Shown here: one piece after another, positions 18,577 through 28,368 of the stretch
Position numbering within the stretch: the stretch's first letter is position 1
How the letters are laid out: each line of letters starts with the position of its first letter
Assembly: GCF_011682065.1 (NCBI RefSeq)
Contig: NZ_VUYU01000008.1
Coordinates: 248,001-312,000 of the forward strand
Reading direction: 5' to 3'
From: Massilia rubra
GTDB lineage: Bacteria; Pseudomonadota; Gammaproteobacteria; Burkholderiales; Burkholderiaceae_D
Length of the DNA stretch: 64,000 nucleotides
The notes under the pieces: model-generated
What the model saw: the letters and a program-made list of their open reading frames with translations, nothing else
Told to the model about the DNA's origin: nothing
Databases searched by the model: none
Made by a program: the position numbers and the translations under genes

Positions 18577-19250
18577 GTCGGCGCGGGCAGTACGGCAAAC
18601 GGCAGCGGCAGCGTGGTTTCACCCTGATTGAACTGCTGGTGGCGATCAGCATCCTGGCCATCGTGGCGGTGCTCGGCTACCGCGGCCTGGACAGCATCGT
18701 GCGCGCGCGCGAAGCGCTCACCGCCCAGCTCGAGTCGGCGCGCGGCATGCAGCTCGCCTTTGCCCAGATGCAGAGCGACTGCGAACACCTGGCCACGCCC
18801 GGCCTGTTGCAGGGCCGTCCCTACCTGCTGTCCGCGCCCGACCGCCTGACCCTGGTGCGCAATGTGTACAACGAAAACGACGCGGCCCGGCTGCAAGTGG
18901 TCACTTACCGCGTCGTCGAGCGCATGCTGACGCGGCGCGAAAGCAATGGCACGCGCGACCTGGTCCAGCTCGACGTGATGTGGCAGGCCGCCATCAGCAA
19001 TGCCGACACCAGTGCCTCGGTCACCCTGCAGTCGGGCGTGAGCGCGATGCAGGTCATGACCTGGGAAAACAATGGCTGGCGCCAGAACACGCAGCCGGTG
19101 GCGCAGGCGGTGCCCGACCCGTCCCAGCTTGCGCCCACCGGAGCGAGCAACGTGGCGCCGACCGTGGCGCCGACCGGGCTGCAGGTGCAGCTCCAGATCG
19201 ACAATGTGGCCGCCGTGATGACCAAATCGTTCCTGTTGGGGGGCATGTGA
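18573..19250 (+). CDS. gspJ: Type II secretion minor pseudopilin GspJ
   Basis: A 225-residue prepilin-like protein: leader MSRRGQYGKRQRQRG, cleavage before FTLIELLVAISILAIVAVLGYRGLD, and the GspJ-type body (LTAQLESARGMQLAFAQMQSDCEHLA). It is part of the GspI-J-K tip complex. The ATG overlaps the gspI stop and its own stop overlaps the gspK start, so all three are translationally coupled. The frame is open upstream inside gspI, but that stretch is not coding in this frame. Confidence 0.92.
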   Translation: MSRRGQYGKRQRQRGFTLIELLVAISILAIVAVLGYRGLDSIVRAREALTAQLESARGMQLAFAQMQSDCEHLATPGLLQGRPYLLSAPDRLTLVRNVYNENDAARLQVVTYRVVERMLTRRESNGTRDLVQLDVMWQAAISNADTSASVTLQSGVSAMQVMTWENNGWRQNTQPVAQAVPDPSQLAPTGASNVAPTVAPTGLQVQLQIDNVAAVMTKSFLLGGM

Positions 19251-20263
19251 TGCGCCGCCCGTATCCGCGCCGCCCGTATCCGCGCCGCCAGCAGGGGGTG
19301 GCCATCATCACGGCCCTGCTGCTGACCATGCTGTCGGTGACCATCGTCGCCAGCCTGTTCTGGCAGCAACAGGTCCAGGTGCGTTCGATGGAAAACCAGC
19401 GCCTGCACTTGCAGACCAAGTGGATCCTGCGCGGCGCGCTCGACTGGGCGCGCCTGGTGCTGCGCCAGGACGGCATCGACAACCGCACCCTGACCACCCT
19501 GAACGCGGTATGGAACACGCCGCTGGCCGAAACCCGGCTCGACCAGTACATCGAACGCGAACGGATCGAGGGCGAGGTGTTCGACGCCACCCTGTCGGGC
19601 CAGATTGCGGACGCCACCGCGCGCTACAACCTGCTCAACCTGGCCAACGGCCGCGATGTCGACAAGATCCACGTCGGGATCTACCAGCGCCTGCTGCAAA
19701 ACCTGCAGCTCGATCCGGCCCTGGCCCAGCGCACCGCGCTGGCGATGGCCGCGGGCGCGGCGCCGGTCGCGCAAGGCCTCGACTCGAACGGCCAGCCGCT
19801 GCCGAAAGACCCCGACGTGGTGACGGTGCCGGTGTCGAGCGGCACGGCGCCGCTGGCCCTGACCCAGCTCGACGACCTTCTCTCGATTCCCGGCTACACC
19901 ATCGAGACGGTCAACCGCCTGCGCCCGTTCGCCATCGTGCTGCCGGAAAAAACCGCGATCAACGCCAACACCGCCCCGGCCGAAGTGCTGGCCGCGATCG
20001 TGGTCGGCTATTCGGTATCGGAAGCGACCGCCCTGGTGGCGCGCCGCAAAACCGCGTCTTTTCGCCATGACGACGGTTTCAAGGAACAGTTGTACGGCCA
20101 CGCCGAGGACCTGATCAAGAAAACCTATAGTTTCAAGAGCGAATTTTTCCTGGTAAAAAGCCGGATCCGCCTGGACCGGGCCGCGCTCGACGCGGAAGCG
20201 CTGGTCCAGCGCAGGCTGGACGATCGTGTGACCACCACGACCGTTTGGGTACGGCAAAATTGA
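19250..20263 (+). CDS. gspK: Type II secretion minor pseudopilin GspK
   Basis: Large tip pseudopilin, 337 residues. The leader is followed by VAIITALLLTMLSVTIVASLFW, lacking Glu5 as GspK normally does. A GspK alpha-domain with LARYNL-type text (ATARYNLLNLANGRDVDK) and a helix-hairpin-helix-like segment (INANTAPAEVLAAIVVGYS) follow. The leader has a perfect RRPYP duplication, encoded by a 15-bp repeat at 19252-19281. The ATG at 19250 overlaps the gspJ stop; a GTG lies one codon before. Confidence 0.93.
   Translation: MRRPYPRRPYPRRQQGVAIITALLLTMLSVTIVASLFWQQQVQVRSMENQRLHLQTKWILRGALDWARLVLRQDGIDNRTLTTLNAVWNTPLAETRLDQYIERERIEGEVFDATLSGQIADATARYNLLNLANGRDVDKIHVGIYQRLLQNLQLDPALAQRTALAMAAGAAPVAQGLDSNGQPLPKDPDVVTVPVSSGTAPLALTQLDDLLSIPGYTIETVNRLRPFAIVLPEKTAINANTAPAEVLAAIVVGYSVSEATALVARRKTASFRHDDGFKEQLYGHAEDLIKKTYSFKSEFFLVKSRIRLDRAALDAEALVQRRLDDRVTTTTVWVRQN
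19252..19289 (+). repeat. 15-bp exact tandem duplication in the gspK leader
   Basis: GCGCCGCCCGTATCC occurs twice (19252-19266 and 19267-19281), followed by a partial third copy to 19289. It duplicates RRPYP in frame. Confidence 0.95.
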
Positions 20264-20281
20264 GAACGAAAGCGAGATAGT

Positions 20282-21499
20282 TTGACTACTTTATATATCC
20301 GGCATCCGGCCAGGGCGGACAGCGAAGGGGCATTGGCCCGCTTCGCGCTGGTTGCCGACGGTGGCGCCCTGATGCAGCAGGGCGAGGGTGTGCTGAAAGG
20401 CATGGGCGACCTGGTCGCGTCGAGCCGGCGCGTGGTGTTGCTGCTGGCCGCGGCCGATGTGACCTTGCTGCACATTAAAGTGCCGCCGCTGTCGGCCGCG
20501 CGCCTGCGCACCGCGCTGCCCAACCTGGTCGAAGAACAAGTGCTGGGCGACCCGGAAGATTGCGTGCTGGTGGCCGCGCCCGCCGCCGCCCCGGACGGCT
20601 TGCGCGCCGTCGCCGTGGCCCAGCGCGCCTGGCTCGAAGCGCTGGTGCGCTCGCTGCTGGCCATGGGCGCGCGCTCGGTGGCCGCCTTTCCCGGCCAGCT
20701 GTGCCTGCCGCTGGCGCCGGGCAATGCCTCGGCCGCCATCGATGGCGGCGGCATCACCATCCGCCATGGCCAGTATCACGGCCTGGGGCTGGCGCTGGCC
20801 GGCGAACCGGCGCTGGCCCTGCAAACGGTGCGCGCGCTGGCCGGCGACACGCCCTTGACCTTGTACGTACACGAGCAGCAGTTGGGCGAATACCAGGCCC
20901 TGCTGGCCGAAGCGGGACCGGCCGTCACGCTCGAAGCCGACCACTGGGCGCACTGGATCGCCGGTTCGAAAAGCACGGTGCTCGACCTGGTCCCCGGCCT
21001 GGGCGCGGCCGGCGCGCGCACGCGCGACTGGCAGCGCTGGAAGTGGCCGGTGCGCCTGGCCCTGCTGGCGGTGGCGGTCAACCTGGCCGGCCTCAATTAC
21101 CAATGGCTGCGCTTAAAGCGCGAAGCCGACAACACGCGCACGGGCATGGTGCAGGTGTTCCGCGCCGCCTATCCGAAAGAAACCGTCCTCAGCAACAACC
21201 TGGAGCGCCAGATGCAGCAGAAAATCGCCCAGGCCCGGGGCGCCTCGGGCCAGGTCGGCCCCGATGAATTTACGTTCCAGGCCGCCGCCCTGGGCGACGC
21301 CATGCGCACCTTGGGCAAGCCGCCCGAGCTGGCCTCGATCACCTTCCGCGAGCGCAGCATGACGGTCAAGGTCAAGCCCGAGGGCGCCGATCCGGCCCTG
21401 GTCGCCAACCTCAAGCCGGGCTTGCAGAAGTACAAGCTCGACGTCAGTGAAGTGGCCGCCAACACCATCCTGGTACGCACCCCGGGAGCGAAGCCATGA
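20282..21499 (+). CDS. gspL: Type II secretion inner-membrane protein GspL
   Basis: A 405-residue bitopic protein linking the GspE ATPase to the pseudopilus platform. An N-terminal actin-like cytoplasmic domain (about 1-235; includes LHIKVPPLSAARLRTALPNLVEEQVL) is followed by one membrane helix (about 255-275, LALLAVAVNLAGLNYQWL) and a small periplasmic ferredoxin-like domain. The start is TTG at 20282, preceded by AAAGCGAG about eight bases upstream. The stop overlaps the gspM ATG by four bases. Confidence 0.93.
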   Translation: MTTLYIRHPARADSEGALARFALVADGGALMQQGEGVLKGMGDLVASSRRVVLLLAAADVTLLHIKVPPLSAARLRTALPNLVEEQVLGDPEDCVLVAAPAAAPDGLRAVAVAQRAWLEALVRSLLAMGARSVAAFPGQLCLPLAPGNASAAIDGGGITIRHGQYHGLGLALAGEPALALQTVRALAGDTPLTLYVHEQQLGEYQALLAEAGPAVTLEADHWAHWIAGSKSTVLDLVPGLGAAGARTRDWQRWKWPVRLALLAVAVNLAGLNYQWLRLKREADNTRTGMVQVFRAAYPKETVLSNNLERQMQQKIAQARGASGQVGPDEFTFQAAALGDAMRTLGKPPELASITFRERSMTVKVKPEGADPALVANLKPGLQKYKLDVSEVAANTILVRTPGAKP

Positions 21500-22029
21500 G
21501 CGCCCTGACCGTCGTCGGCGGTTTCAAGGACAAGCTGGCGCTGTACTGGATGGCGCGCACCGAGCAGGAGCGCAAGTTCCTCGGCATCGGCGGCGCCATC
21601 GCGCTGCTGGCGCTGGTGTACGGCGTGTTGCTGGCGCCCGCGCTGGAAGGCAGCGCGCGCCTGCGCAAGGAATTGCCCCTGCTCAAGCAGCAAAAGGCCC
21701 AGCTCGAAGCGATGGCCAAGACCGCCGCCGAACTGGCCGGCCAGACGCCGCCGCAAGTGACTCCCATGTCGCGCGAGACGATCAACGCCAGCTTGAGCGC
21801 GCGCGGCATCAAGCCCGAGTCGGTCAGCATCACGGGCGAGTACGCCAAGGTCCAGGTCAGCGGCGTGGCGTTTTCCACCCTGGTCGCCTGGCTCGACGCG
21901 CAGCGCCTCGAACACCGTATCAGCGTGCTGGAAGCGGCCATTACCGTCCCGACCACCGCCTCGCCCCCGGCCGGCCAGGTCGACGCCAGCATGACCTTGC
22001 GCCAGAACGCGGATGCGGGTTCGCGATGA
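21496..22029 (+). CDS. gspM: Type II secretion protein GspM
   Basis: A 177-residue inner-membrane protein with one helix at about 33-51 (IGGAIALLALVYGVLLAPALEG), a coiled segment with paired basic and acidic residues, and a ferredoxin-like periplasmic domain. It partners GspL in the inner-membrane platform. Coupled to gspL upstream and gspN downstream by ATGA overlaps, which fixes both ends. Confidence 0.93.
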   Translation: MSALTVVGGFKDKLALYWMARTEQERKFLGIGGAIALLALVYGVLLAPALEGSARLRKELPLLKQQKAQLEAMAKTAAELAGQTPPQVTPMSRETINASLSARGIKPESVSITGEYAKVQVSGVAFSTLVAWLDAQRLEHRISVLEAAITVPTTASPPAGQVDASMTLRQNADAGSR

Positions 22030-22805
22030 TGCGCGCCGTGCTATGGTTGGGCGCGATCGTGCTGGCCGTCGTCCTCACCGTGCTGGCGTTCGCGCCGGCC
22101 ACCTGGCTGGGCGACGTGGTCGAGCGCCAGACCGGCGCGCGTTTGACTCTGGGGGATGCGCAGGGTACGCTTTGGCGCGGCTCGGCCTTTCTCGGCGGCG
22201 CGCCCGGGCCGGGTGGCTCGGTCACGCCGCTGCTGCCGGGGCGCTTTGCCTGGACCCTGTCGCCCCTGGCCCTGCTCGGCCAGGTCGACATGACCCTGGA
22301 AAACCCGCTGGCCCTGACGCAGCCGGTGCGCCTGACCGGCAGCTGGTCGCAGTGGCAAGTCAGCCCGGCCGCGCTGCTGCTGCCGGCCGAAGGCCTGGCC
22401 GGCCTGGGCGCGCCGCTCAACACCTTGGCGCTGTCGGGCGACATGCGCCTGTCCTGGACCACGCTCGGCCTGGCCACGGTCAATGGCGGCAAGGCGGTCG
22501 CGGTGGATGGGGTGACCACCCTGGAACTGAACGAGATGGGTTCGCGCATGGCCCCGATCAAGGTGCTGGGCAGCTACAAGATGACCATGGATTGGCAGGG
22601 TCAGCAGGCACAACTGAATTTGAAGACCGAACGCGGTGCCTTGTTGTTGGCGGGAAAGGGCAGCCTGAACCAGGGCCGCTTCCAGTTTTCCGGCACGGCA
22701 CAGGCCGCCGATGGATATGAAGAAACGCTGGGCAATCTCCTGAATTTACTGGGCCAGCGCCGAATGGTGGACGGCAAGAAAACTATCGCCTTAGAGTTTA
22801 AATGA
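22026..22805 (+). CDS. gspN: Type II secretion protein GspN
   Basis: A 259-residue protein with an N-terminal anchor (MMRAVLWLGAIVLAVVLTVLAFAPATWL), then the GspN family region (QTGARLTLGDAQGTLWRGSAFL and FAWTLSPLALLGQVDMTLENPLALTQPV). GspN is present in only some T2SSs and its exact role is not settled. The start overlaps the gspM stop and the end overlaps the gspD start. Open frame upstream inside gspM was ignored. Confidence 0.92.
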   Translation: MMRAVLWLGAIVLAVVLTVLAFAPATWLGDVVERQTGARLTLGDAQGTLWRGSAFLGGAPGPGGSVTPLLPGRFAWTLSPLALLGQVDMTLENPLALTQPVRLTGSWSQWQVSPAALLLPAEGLAGLGAPLNTLALSGDMRLSWTTLGLATVNGGKAVAVDGVTTLELNEMGSRMAPIKVLGSYKMTMDWQGQQAQLNLKTERGALLLAGKGSLNQGRFQFSGTAQAADGYEETLGNLLNLLGQRRMVDGKKTIALEFK

Positions 22806-25048
22806 TGAAAAAACAGTCACTGAGCACTTTCCCTTCCCCGGCGTTGCGCCGCATCGCCGCCGGCGTCCTGTTGTGCTGCGCGGTCGCGGGAGCCCCGGCG
22901 CCCGCGCTGGCGGCCCCGGACGAGTCGGCCGCCCTTAATTTCGTCGGCGCCGACATCGAATCGGTCATCAAGGCGGTCGGCCATTACACCGGCATGACCT
23001 TCATCATCGATCCGCGCGTCAAGGGCACCCTGACCGTGACGTCGGAAAAACCGGTCACCAAGGCCCAGGCCTTTGGCCTGTTGACCTCGGCGCTGCGCCT
23101 GCAAGGCTACGCCGTGGTCACCGGCGATGGCTACGCCAAGGTGGTGCCGGAAGCCGAAGCGAAGCTGCAATCGTCGCCGACCCAGGTCGGGGTGGGCGGC
23201 GCCAAGATCAAGGGCGACCAGATCGCCACCCAGATTTTCCACCTGAGCCATGAATCGGCGGCCAACCTGACCGCGGTCTTGCGCCCGCTCATTTCGCCGA
23301 ACAATTCGATCATGGCCAATCCGGGCAATAACAGCCTGGTCATCACCGATTACGCCGACAACCTGCGCCGCCTGGCCAAGATCGTCGCCGCGCTCGACGC
23401 CCCGGTGGCGGCCGACCTCGACGTGATCCCGGTGCGCCACGCGATCGCCTCCGACCTGGCCACCATGGTCAACAAGCTGATGGAGCCGAGCGCCGGCGGC
23501 GATTCGGGCCGCATCTCGGTGGTGGCCGATCCGCGCACCAACGCGGTAGTGCTGCGCGCGCCGTCGGCGGCGCGCGCCAACCTGGCCAAGTCGCTGATCG
23601 CCAAGCTCGACCAGCCGACCTCGGAAGCGGGCAATGTGCACGTGGTGTACCTGAAAAACGCCGACGCCACCAAGCTCGCGCAAACCCTGCGCGCGGTGGT
23701 CTCGTCCGACTCCTCGGCCTTGCCCCAGCAACAGCAGGGCACCACCGGCGGCAGCGTGGCCAGCGGCGGCGGCGCCGCCAACAGCATGACCGGCGGGAAT
23801 AACCAGAACAGCGGCGCCGGCAACAGCATGGCGCAGCAAAGCCAGACCAGCGGCGGCAGCGGCGGCAGCGGGGCCGGCTTCATCCAGGCCGACGCCTCCA
23901 CCAACACCCTGATCATCACCGCCCCGGACGCGGTGTACCGCAACCTGCGCGCCGTCATCGACCAGCTCGACGTGCGCCGCGCCCAGGTGTATATCGAATC
24001 GCTGATCGTCGAAGTGAACGCCGAAAACGCGGCCGAATTCGGGGTCCAGTGGCTCGGCATCACCGGCAACGAAAACAGCAAGTACCGGGTCGGCGCGCTG
24101 CAAAATTCGACCACGGTGGCCGGCAACAACGCCTTGCTCAAGCTGGCCGCGGCCGGGCGCGCGGCCACGCCGGGCGCGGGCCTGTCGATCGGCGTGTTCA
24201 AGCAGATCGCGGGCGAACTGGGCCTGGGCGCGATCGCCCACGCCCTGCAAACGACCGGCAACGCCAACATCCTGTCGACCCCGAACATGCTGACCCTGGA
24301 TAACGAACTGTCGACCATCAAGGTCGGCCAGAACGTGCCGATCATTACCGGCAGCTTCACCACCAACACCGGCGGCGCCGCCGGCGGCAACCCGTTCCAG
24401 ACCATCGAGCGCAAGGATGTGGGCCTGACCCTGAAGGTGCGTCCGCAGATTTCCGAAGGCGGCACCATCAAGATGGCGATTTACCACGAGACTTCGAACG
24501 TGGACCAGTCCTCGCTGTCCGCGCCCTCGGGCGTGACCACCAACGTGCGCATCATCGAAAACAATGTGATCGCCGACGATGGCCAGATCATCGTGTTGGG
24601 CGGCCTGATCAAGGACGACACCAGCGACAACGAAGAGCGCGTGCGCGGCCTGGCCGACATTCCCGTGCTCGGCAACCTGTTCAAGTACCGCAAGCGCGGC
24701 CGCACCAAGACCAACCTGATGGTGTTCCTGCGCCCGGTGATCGTGCGCAGCAAGGAAGACAGCAACGTCATCGCCGCCGACCGCTACGACTTCATGCGCT
24801 CGGCCGGCCAGGCCGTGGGCGGACCGAAAGACAATATCGTCATGCCCGACTACGGCACCCCGGTGCTGCCGCCCTTGACCAACGGCCAGCCGCCGCCGGG
24901 CGGCACCATGGCGCCGATGCTGCAGCGACCAAGCCAGCCGCCCGCCACGCCGGCCCCGGCGCCGGGCAGCACCACCGAGCGTCCCTTGAGCGCCCCGGCC
25001 ACGATCAACCCGGCCGATGTGAACATGTATCGTCCGGCGACAAAATGA
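22802..25048 (+). CDS. gspD: Type II secretion outer-membrane secretin GspD
   Basis: A 748-residue secretin that forms the outer-membrane channel. A signal peptide ends near ALAAPDES. An N0 domain ([31 protein letters not shown]) and N1-N3 domains follow. A Gly/Ser/Asn/Gln-rich insertion lies at about 305-355. The C-terminal secretin domain includes [14 protein letters not shown] and [18 protein letters not shown], and the tail is Pro-rich. No separate pilotin gene (gspS) is seen nearby. The start overlaps gspN by four bases. Confidence 0.97.
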   Translation: MMKKQSLSTFPSPALRRIAAGVLLCCAVAGAPAPALAAPDESAALNFVGADIESVIKAVGHYTGMTFIIDPRVKGTLTVTSEKPVTKAQAFGLLTSALRLQGYAVVTGDGYAKVVPEAEAKLQSSPTQVGVGGAKIKGDQIATQIFHLSHESAANLTAVLRPLISPNNSIMANPGNNSLVITDYADNLRRLAKIVAALDAPVAADLDVIPVRHAIASDLATMVNKLMEPSAGGDSGRISVVADPRTNAVVLRAPSAARANLAKSLIAKLDQPTSEAGNVHVVYLKNADATKLAQTLRAVVSSDSSALPQQQQGTTGGSVASGGGAANSMTGGNNQNSGAGNSMAQQSQTSGGSGGSGAGFIQADASTNTLIITAPDAVYRNLRAVIDQLDVRRAQVYIESLIVEVNAENAAEFGVQWLGITGNENSKYRVGALQNSTTVAGNNALLKLAAAGRAATPGAGLSIGVFKQIAGELGLGAIAHALQTTGNANILSTPNMLTLDNELSTIKVGQNVPIITGSFTTNTGGAAGGNPFQTIERKDVGLTLKVRPQISEGGTIKMAIYHETSNVDQSSLSAPSGVTTNVRIIENNVIADDGQIIVLGGLIKDDTSDNEERVRGLADIPVLGNLFKYRKRGRTKTNLMVFLRPVIVRSKEDSNVIAADRYDFMRSAGQAVGGPKDNIVMPDYGTPVLPPLTNGQPPPGGTMAPMLQRPSQPPATPAPAPGSTTERPLSAPATINPADVNMYRPATK

Positions 25049-25070
25049 TGAAGAAGCGGACTATCCAGCG

Positions 25071-26516
25071 ATGAGCAACCTCTTACCTTACGCCTTCGCG
25101 CGCGACTTCGGCGTGCTGGCGCGCTCGCCCGACAATGGCGAGCATCCGATCGAAGTGTGGGTCTCGGGCGCGACCGCGCCGGCGGCCATCGCGGAAGTGT
25201 CGCGCCGCTTCGGGCGCATCGCGCTGCGTTCGATGGAGCGCGCCGAGCTGGAAGCGGCCATCGCCAGCGCCTACGCCGGCGCCGGCGGCGACGCCTCGCA
25301 GGTGGCCGATGAATTCGACGCCGACCTCGACCTGACCAAGCTGTTGCAGGACGTGCCGGCCATCGAAGACTTGCTCGAATCGTCCGACGACGCGCCGGTG
25401 ATCCGCATGATCAACGCGCTGCTGACCCAGTCGCTGCGCGAAGGCGCTTCCGACATCCACATCGAGCCGTTCGAGCAAACCTCGGTGGTGCGCTTCCGCA
25501 TCGACGGCTCGCTGCGCGACGTGGTCCGTCCGCGCAAGGCCATCCACGCCTCGCTGATCTCGCGCATCAAGATCATGGCCCAGCTCGACATCGCCGAAAA
25601 GCGCTTGCCGCAGGATGGCCGCATCACCCTGCGCGTGGGCGGCAAACCGGTCGACGTGCGCGTTTCGACCCTGCCGACCGGGCATGGCGAGCGCGCCGTG
25701 CTGCGTTTGCTCGACAAGGAAGCCGGCCGCCTCGACCTGTCGCACCTGGGGATGAACGCGGCCCTGCTGCCGCAGTTCGATGAGCTGATCAACCAGCCGC
25801 ACGGGATCGTGCTGGTCACCGGGCCGACCGGCTCGGGCAAGACCACCACCCTGTACGCGGCCTTGAGCCGCCTGAACGCCTCGACCACCAACATCCTGAC
25901 CGTGGAAGACCCGATCGAGTACGACCTGATCGGCGTCGGCCAGACCCAGGTCAACGCCCGCATCGACATGAGCTTTTCCAAGGCCCTGCGCGCGATCCTG
26001 CGCCAGGATCCGGACGTGATCATGATCGGCGAGATCCGCGACCTGGAAACGGCGCAGATCGCGGTCCAGGCCTCGCTCACCGGTCACCTGGTGCTGGCCA
26101 CCCTGCACACCAACGATGCGGCGGCGGCCGTCACGCGCCTGCTCGACATGGGGATCGAACCGTTCCTGCTGTCGTCGTCCTTGCTGGGCGTGATGGCGCA
26201 GCGCCTGGTGCGCAAACTGTGCGAGCACTGCAAGGTGCGCGACGAAGTCGAAACGCCGCAGGGCCGTTCGGTCCAGTGGAAGGCGGTCGGCTGCGACAAG
26301 TGCGGCCAGACCGGTTACCACGGCCGGGTTGGCGTGTACGAACTGTTAGAGACGAACGACAAGATCAGCGCCCAGATCCACAACCGCGCGTCCGAAGCCG
26401 AAATCCGCACCGCGGCCCAGGCCAGCGGCATGAAAACCATGCGCGAGGATGGCCAGCGCTGGCTCGACAACGGCACTACCACGCAGGCCGAATTGCTGCG
26501 CGTGACCAAGGACTAG
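25071..26516 (+). CDS. gspE: Type II secretion ATPase GspE
   Basis: Cytoplasmic hexameric ATPase that powers pseudopilus assembly. The 481 residues include the N-terminal GspL-binding part, the N2 domain ([14 protein letters not shown]), Walker [10 protein letters not shown] (251-259), Asp box, Walker [10 protein letters not shown], the His box ATLHTNDA, and a zinc-binding tetracysteine region (LCEHCK and GCDKCGQTG). Length fits GspE of this group. It follows gspD by 22 bases and precedes gspF by ten. Confidence 0.97.
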   Translation: MSNLLPYAFARDFGVLARSPDNGEHPIEVWVSGATAPAAIAEVSRRFGRIALRSMERAELEAAIASAYAGAGGDASQVADEFDADLDLTKLLQDVPAIEDLLESSDDAPVIRMINALLTQSLREGASDIHIEPFEQTSVVRFRIDGSLRDVVRPRKAIHASLISRIKIMAQLDIAEKRLPQDGRITLRVGGKPVDVRVSTLPTGHGERAVLRLLDKEAGRLDLSHLGMNAALLPQFDELINQPHGIVLVTGPTGSGKTTTLYAALSRLNASTTNILTVEDPIEYDLIGVGQTQVNARIDMSFSKALRAILRQDPDVIMIGEIRDLETAQIAVQASLTGHLVLATLHTNDAAAAVTRLLDMGIEPFLLSSSLLGVMAQRLVRKLCEHCKVRDEVETPQGRSVQWKAVGCDKCGQTGYHGRVGVYELLETNDKISAQIHNRASEAEIRTAAQASGMKTMREDGQRWLDNGTTTQAELLRVTKD

Positions 26517-26526
26517 GCCGAGAACG

Positions 26527-27747
26527 ATGCCCGCATTCCGTTATGAAGCCGTCGATGGCGACGGCAGCACCCGCAAGGGCGTGGTTAACGCCGACAGCGC
26601 CCGTTCGGCGCGCGCCGACCTGCGCCTGCAGGGCTTGACGCCCTTGATGGTCGAAGCCATCGCGGCCCAGCTCGACGCCTCCGGGGCCGAGAAAAGCCGC
26701 GGCTTCGGCGAGCGCCTGTCGCAGGTCGAACTGGCCCTGTTCACGCGCCAGCTGGCCAGTTTGCTCGAGGCCGGCCTGCCGCTCGAACAAGCCTTCACGG
26801 CCCTGCTGGAACAGGCCGAGCGTCCGTATGTGCGCGACCTGGTGGCCTCGATCCGCTCGGAAGTGATGGGCGGGGCGCCGTTTTCCGACGCGCTCTCGCG
26901 CCACCCGCGCGACTTTGCCGAGATTTACCGCGCGCTGGTCGCCTCGGGCGAGCAGATCGGCCACCTGGCGCGCGTGCTCTCGCGCCTGGCCGACTACATC
27001 GAACGGCGCAACGCGCTGGTGCAGAAGGTGCGCCTGGCGTTCACCTATCCGGCCATCGTCACCGTGGTGGCGTTCGCGATCGTGATCTTCCTGCTCACCT
27101 ACGTGGTGCCGCAGATCGTCTCGGTATTCGCCAACACCAAGCAAAAGCTGCCGCTGCTGACGGTCATGATGCTGGGCGTATCGAATTTCGTGCGCGCCTG
27201 GGGCATCATCGTCGGCATCCTGATGGTGGGCGCGTTCTGGATGTGGCGGCGCGCGCTGCGCAACCCGGTGCTCAAGCGGCGCTGGCATACCTGGCTGCTC
27301 ACGGCGCCCATCTACGGCAAGTTCGAGCGCAGCCTGAACACGGCGCGCTTCGCCAGCACCCTGGCCATCACCACCGGCTCGGGCGTGCCGATCTTGCGCG
27401 CGCTCGACACCAGCCGCGACACCTTGTCGAACCTGGCCATGAAGGAGCTGGTCGAGCAGGCCAGCGCCAGCGTGCGCGAGGGCGTCAGCCTGGCGCGCGC
27501 GCTGTCGGCGCAAAAGCACTTTCCGCCGATGCTGATCCACATGATCCGCGCCGGCGAGATCACCGGCGAACTGCCGGCCATGCTGGAACGGGCCGCCAAT
27601 TCGCAGCAGCAGGACCTGGAGCGGCGCACGCTCACCATCGCCGGCCTGCTCGAACCGGTGCTGATCCTGGCCATGGGCGTGGTGGTGCTGCTGATCGTGC
27701 TCGCGGTGCTGATGCCTATTATTGAAATCAATCAGCTGGTGCGGTAA
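26527..27747 (+). CDS. gspF: Type II secretion inner-membrane platform protein GspF
   Basis: A 406-residue polytopic protein with two T2SSF domains and three membrane helices, at about 170-195 (FTYPAIVTVVAFAIVIFLLTYVVP), 220-240 and 375-400. It begins MPAFRYEAVDGDGSTRKG, standard for GspF. Works with GspE and GspL/M at the base of the secretion machine. Ten bases separate it from gspE and 11 from gspC. Confidence 0.96.
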   Translation: MPAFRYEAVDGDGSTRKGVVNADSARSARADLRLQGLTPLMVEAIAAQLDASGAEKSRGFGERLSQVELALFTRQLASLLEAGLPLEQAFTALLEQAERPYVRDLVASIRSEVMGGAPFSDALSRHPRDFAEIYRALVASGEQIGHLARVLSRLADYIERRNALVQKVRLAFTYPAIVTVVAFAIVIFLLTYVVPQIVSVFANTKQKLPLLTVMMLGVSNFVRAWGIIVGILMVGAFWMWRRALRNPVLKRRWHTWLLTAPIYGKFERSLNTARFASTLAITTGSGVPILRALDTSRDTLSNLAMKELVEQASASVREGVSLARALSAQKHFPPMLIHMIRAGEITGELPAMLERAANSQQQDLERRTLTIAGLLEPVLILAMGVVVLLIVLAVLMPIIEINQLVR

Positions 27748-27758
27748 AAAGGAATGTA

Positions 27759-28358
27759 ATGAAGCGTTTGCCAATAGTTTTCAGCCTGCTCGCCGTGGTT
27801 CTCCTGTCGGCCTCGATCGCGTACTGGGCCATGCAGTTCATCAAAGGCGAGCAGCGCCCGATCGTGGCGGCCGCCAGCGCGCCCGATCCGGTGCCGGCGC
27901 CGGATGCCGCCGCCACCTTGTTCGGCGGCCAGGCCGCCGCCGTGGTGGTCAGCAATTACCAGCTGACCGGCGTGATTTCGGCCGGGCGCGACAGCGCCGC
28001 CATCCTGGTGGCCGACGGCCAGCAGCCGCGCGCGCTCAAGGTCGGGCGCGAAGTCGCCGCCGGCGTGACGGTCAGCGCGGTGTTCCCGCGCTACGTGATC
28101 CTGTCCGAAGGCGGCGTCGAGAAACGCATCGAACTGGCCACCGACGCCAAGGCCGGCCCCGAGATGGCGCCGCCGATGGCGGCCCCGCCGCCGCCGCTGC
28201 CGCAGGGCGAGAACGCCAATCCGGCGCCGGGCGCGCCGCCGGAACCGGCGCAAGGGCTCTCGCCAACGCCGCCGACGACCGTGCCGCCGCCGCAGATGCC
28301 AGGGCCGACCCGTACCGTGGTCAGCCCCGGCAACAACAACCAAGCACCAACCCAATAA
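27759..28358 (+). CDS. gspC: Type II secretion GspC-like protein, short form without PDZ
   Basis: A 199-residue protein with an N-terminal anchor (LPIVFSLLAVVLLSASIAYWAM) and a homology-region domain (VVVSNYQLTGVISAGRDSAAILVADGQQPRALKVGREVAAGV, then YVILSEGGVEKRIEL). GspC uses this region to contact the GspD N0 domain. The C-terminal third is a Pro/Asn-rich tail, and there is no PDZ or coiled coil, so the protein is shorter than classical GspC (about 270-300). It sits last in the operon rather than first. No frameshift is evident. Confidence 0.82.
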   Translation: MKRLPIVFSLLAVVLLSASIAYWAMQFIKGEQRPIVAAASAPDPVPAPDAAATLFGGQAAAVVVSNYQLTGVISAGRDSAAILVADGQQPRALKVGREVAAGVTVSAVFPRYVILSEGGVEKRIELATDAKAGPEMAPPMAAPPPPLPQGENANPAPGAPPEPAQGLSPTPPTTVPPPQMPGPTRTVVSPGNNNQAPTQ

Positions 28359-28368
28359 GGCCACCGCC

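Noticed and set aside
27759-28358. Frameshifted gspC
   Set aside because: The Pro-rich tail runs cleanly to a stop and the patatin starts ten bases later; no PDZ remnant appears in other frames.
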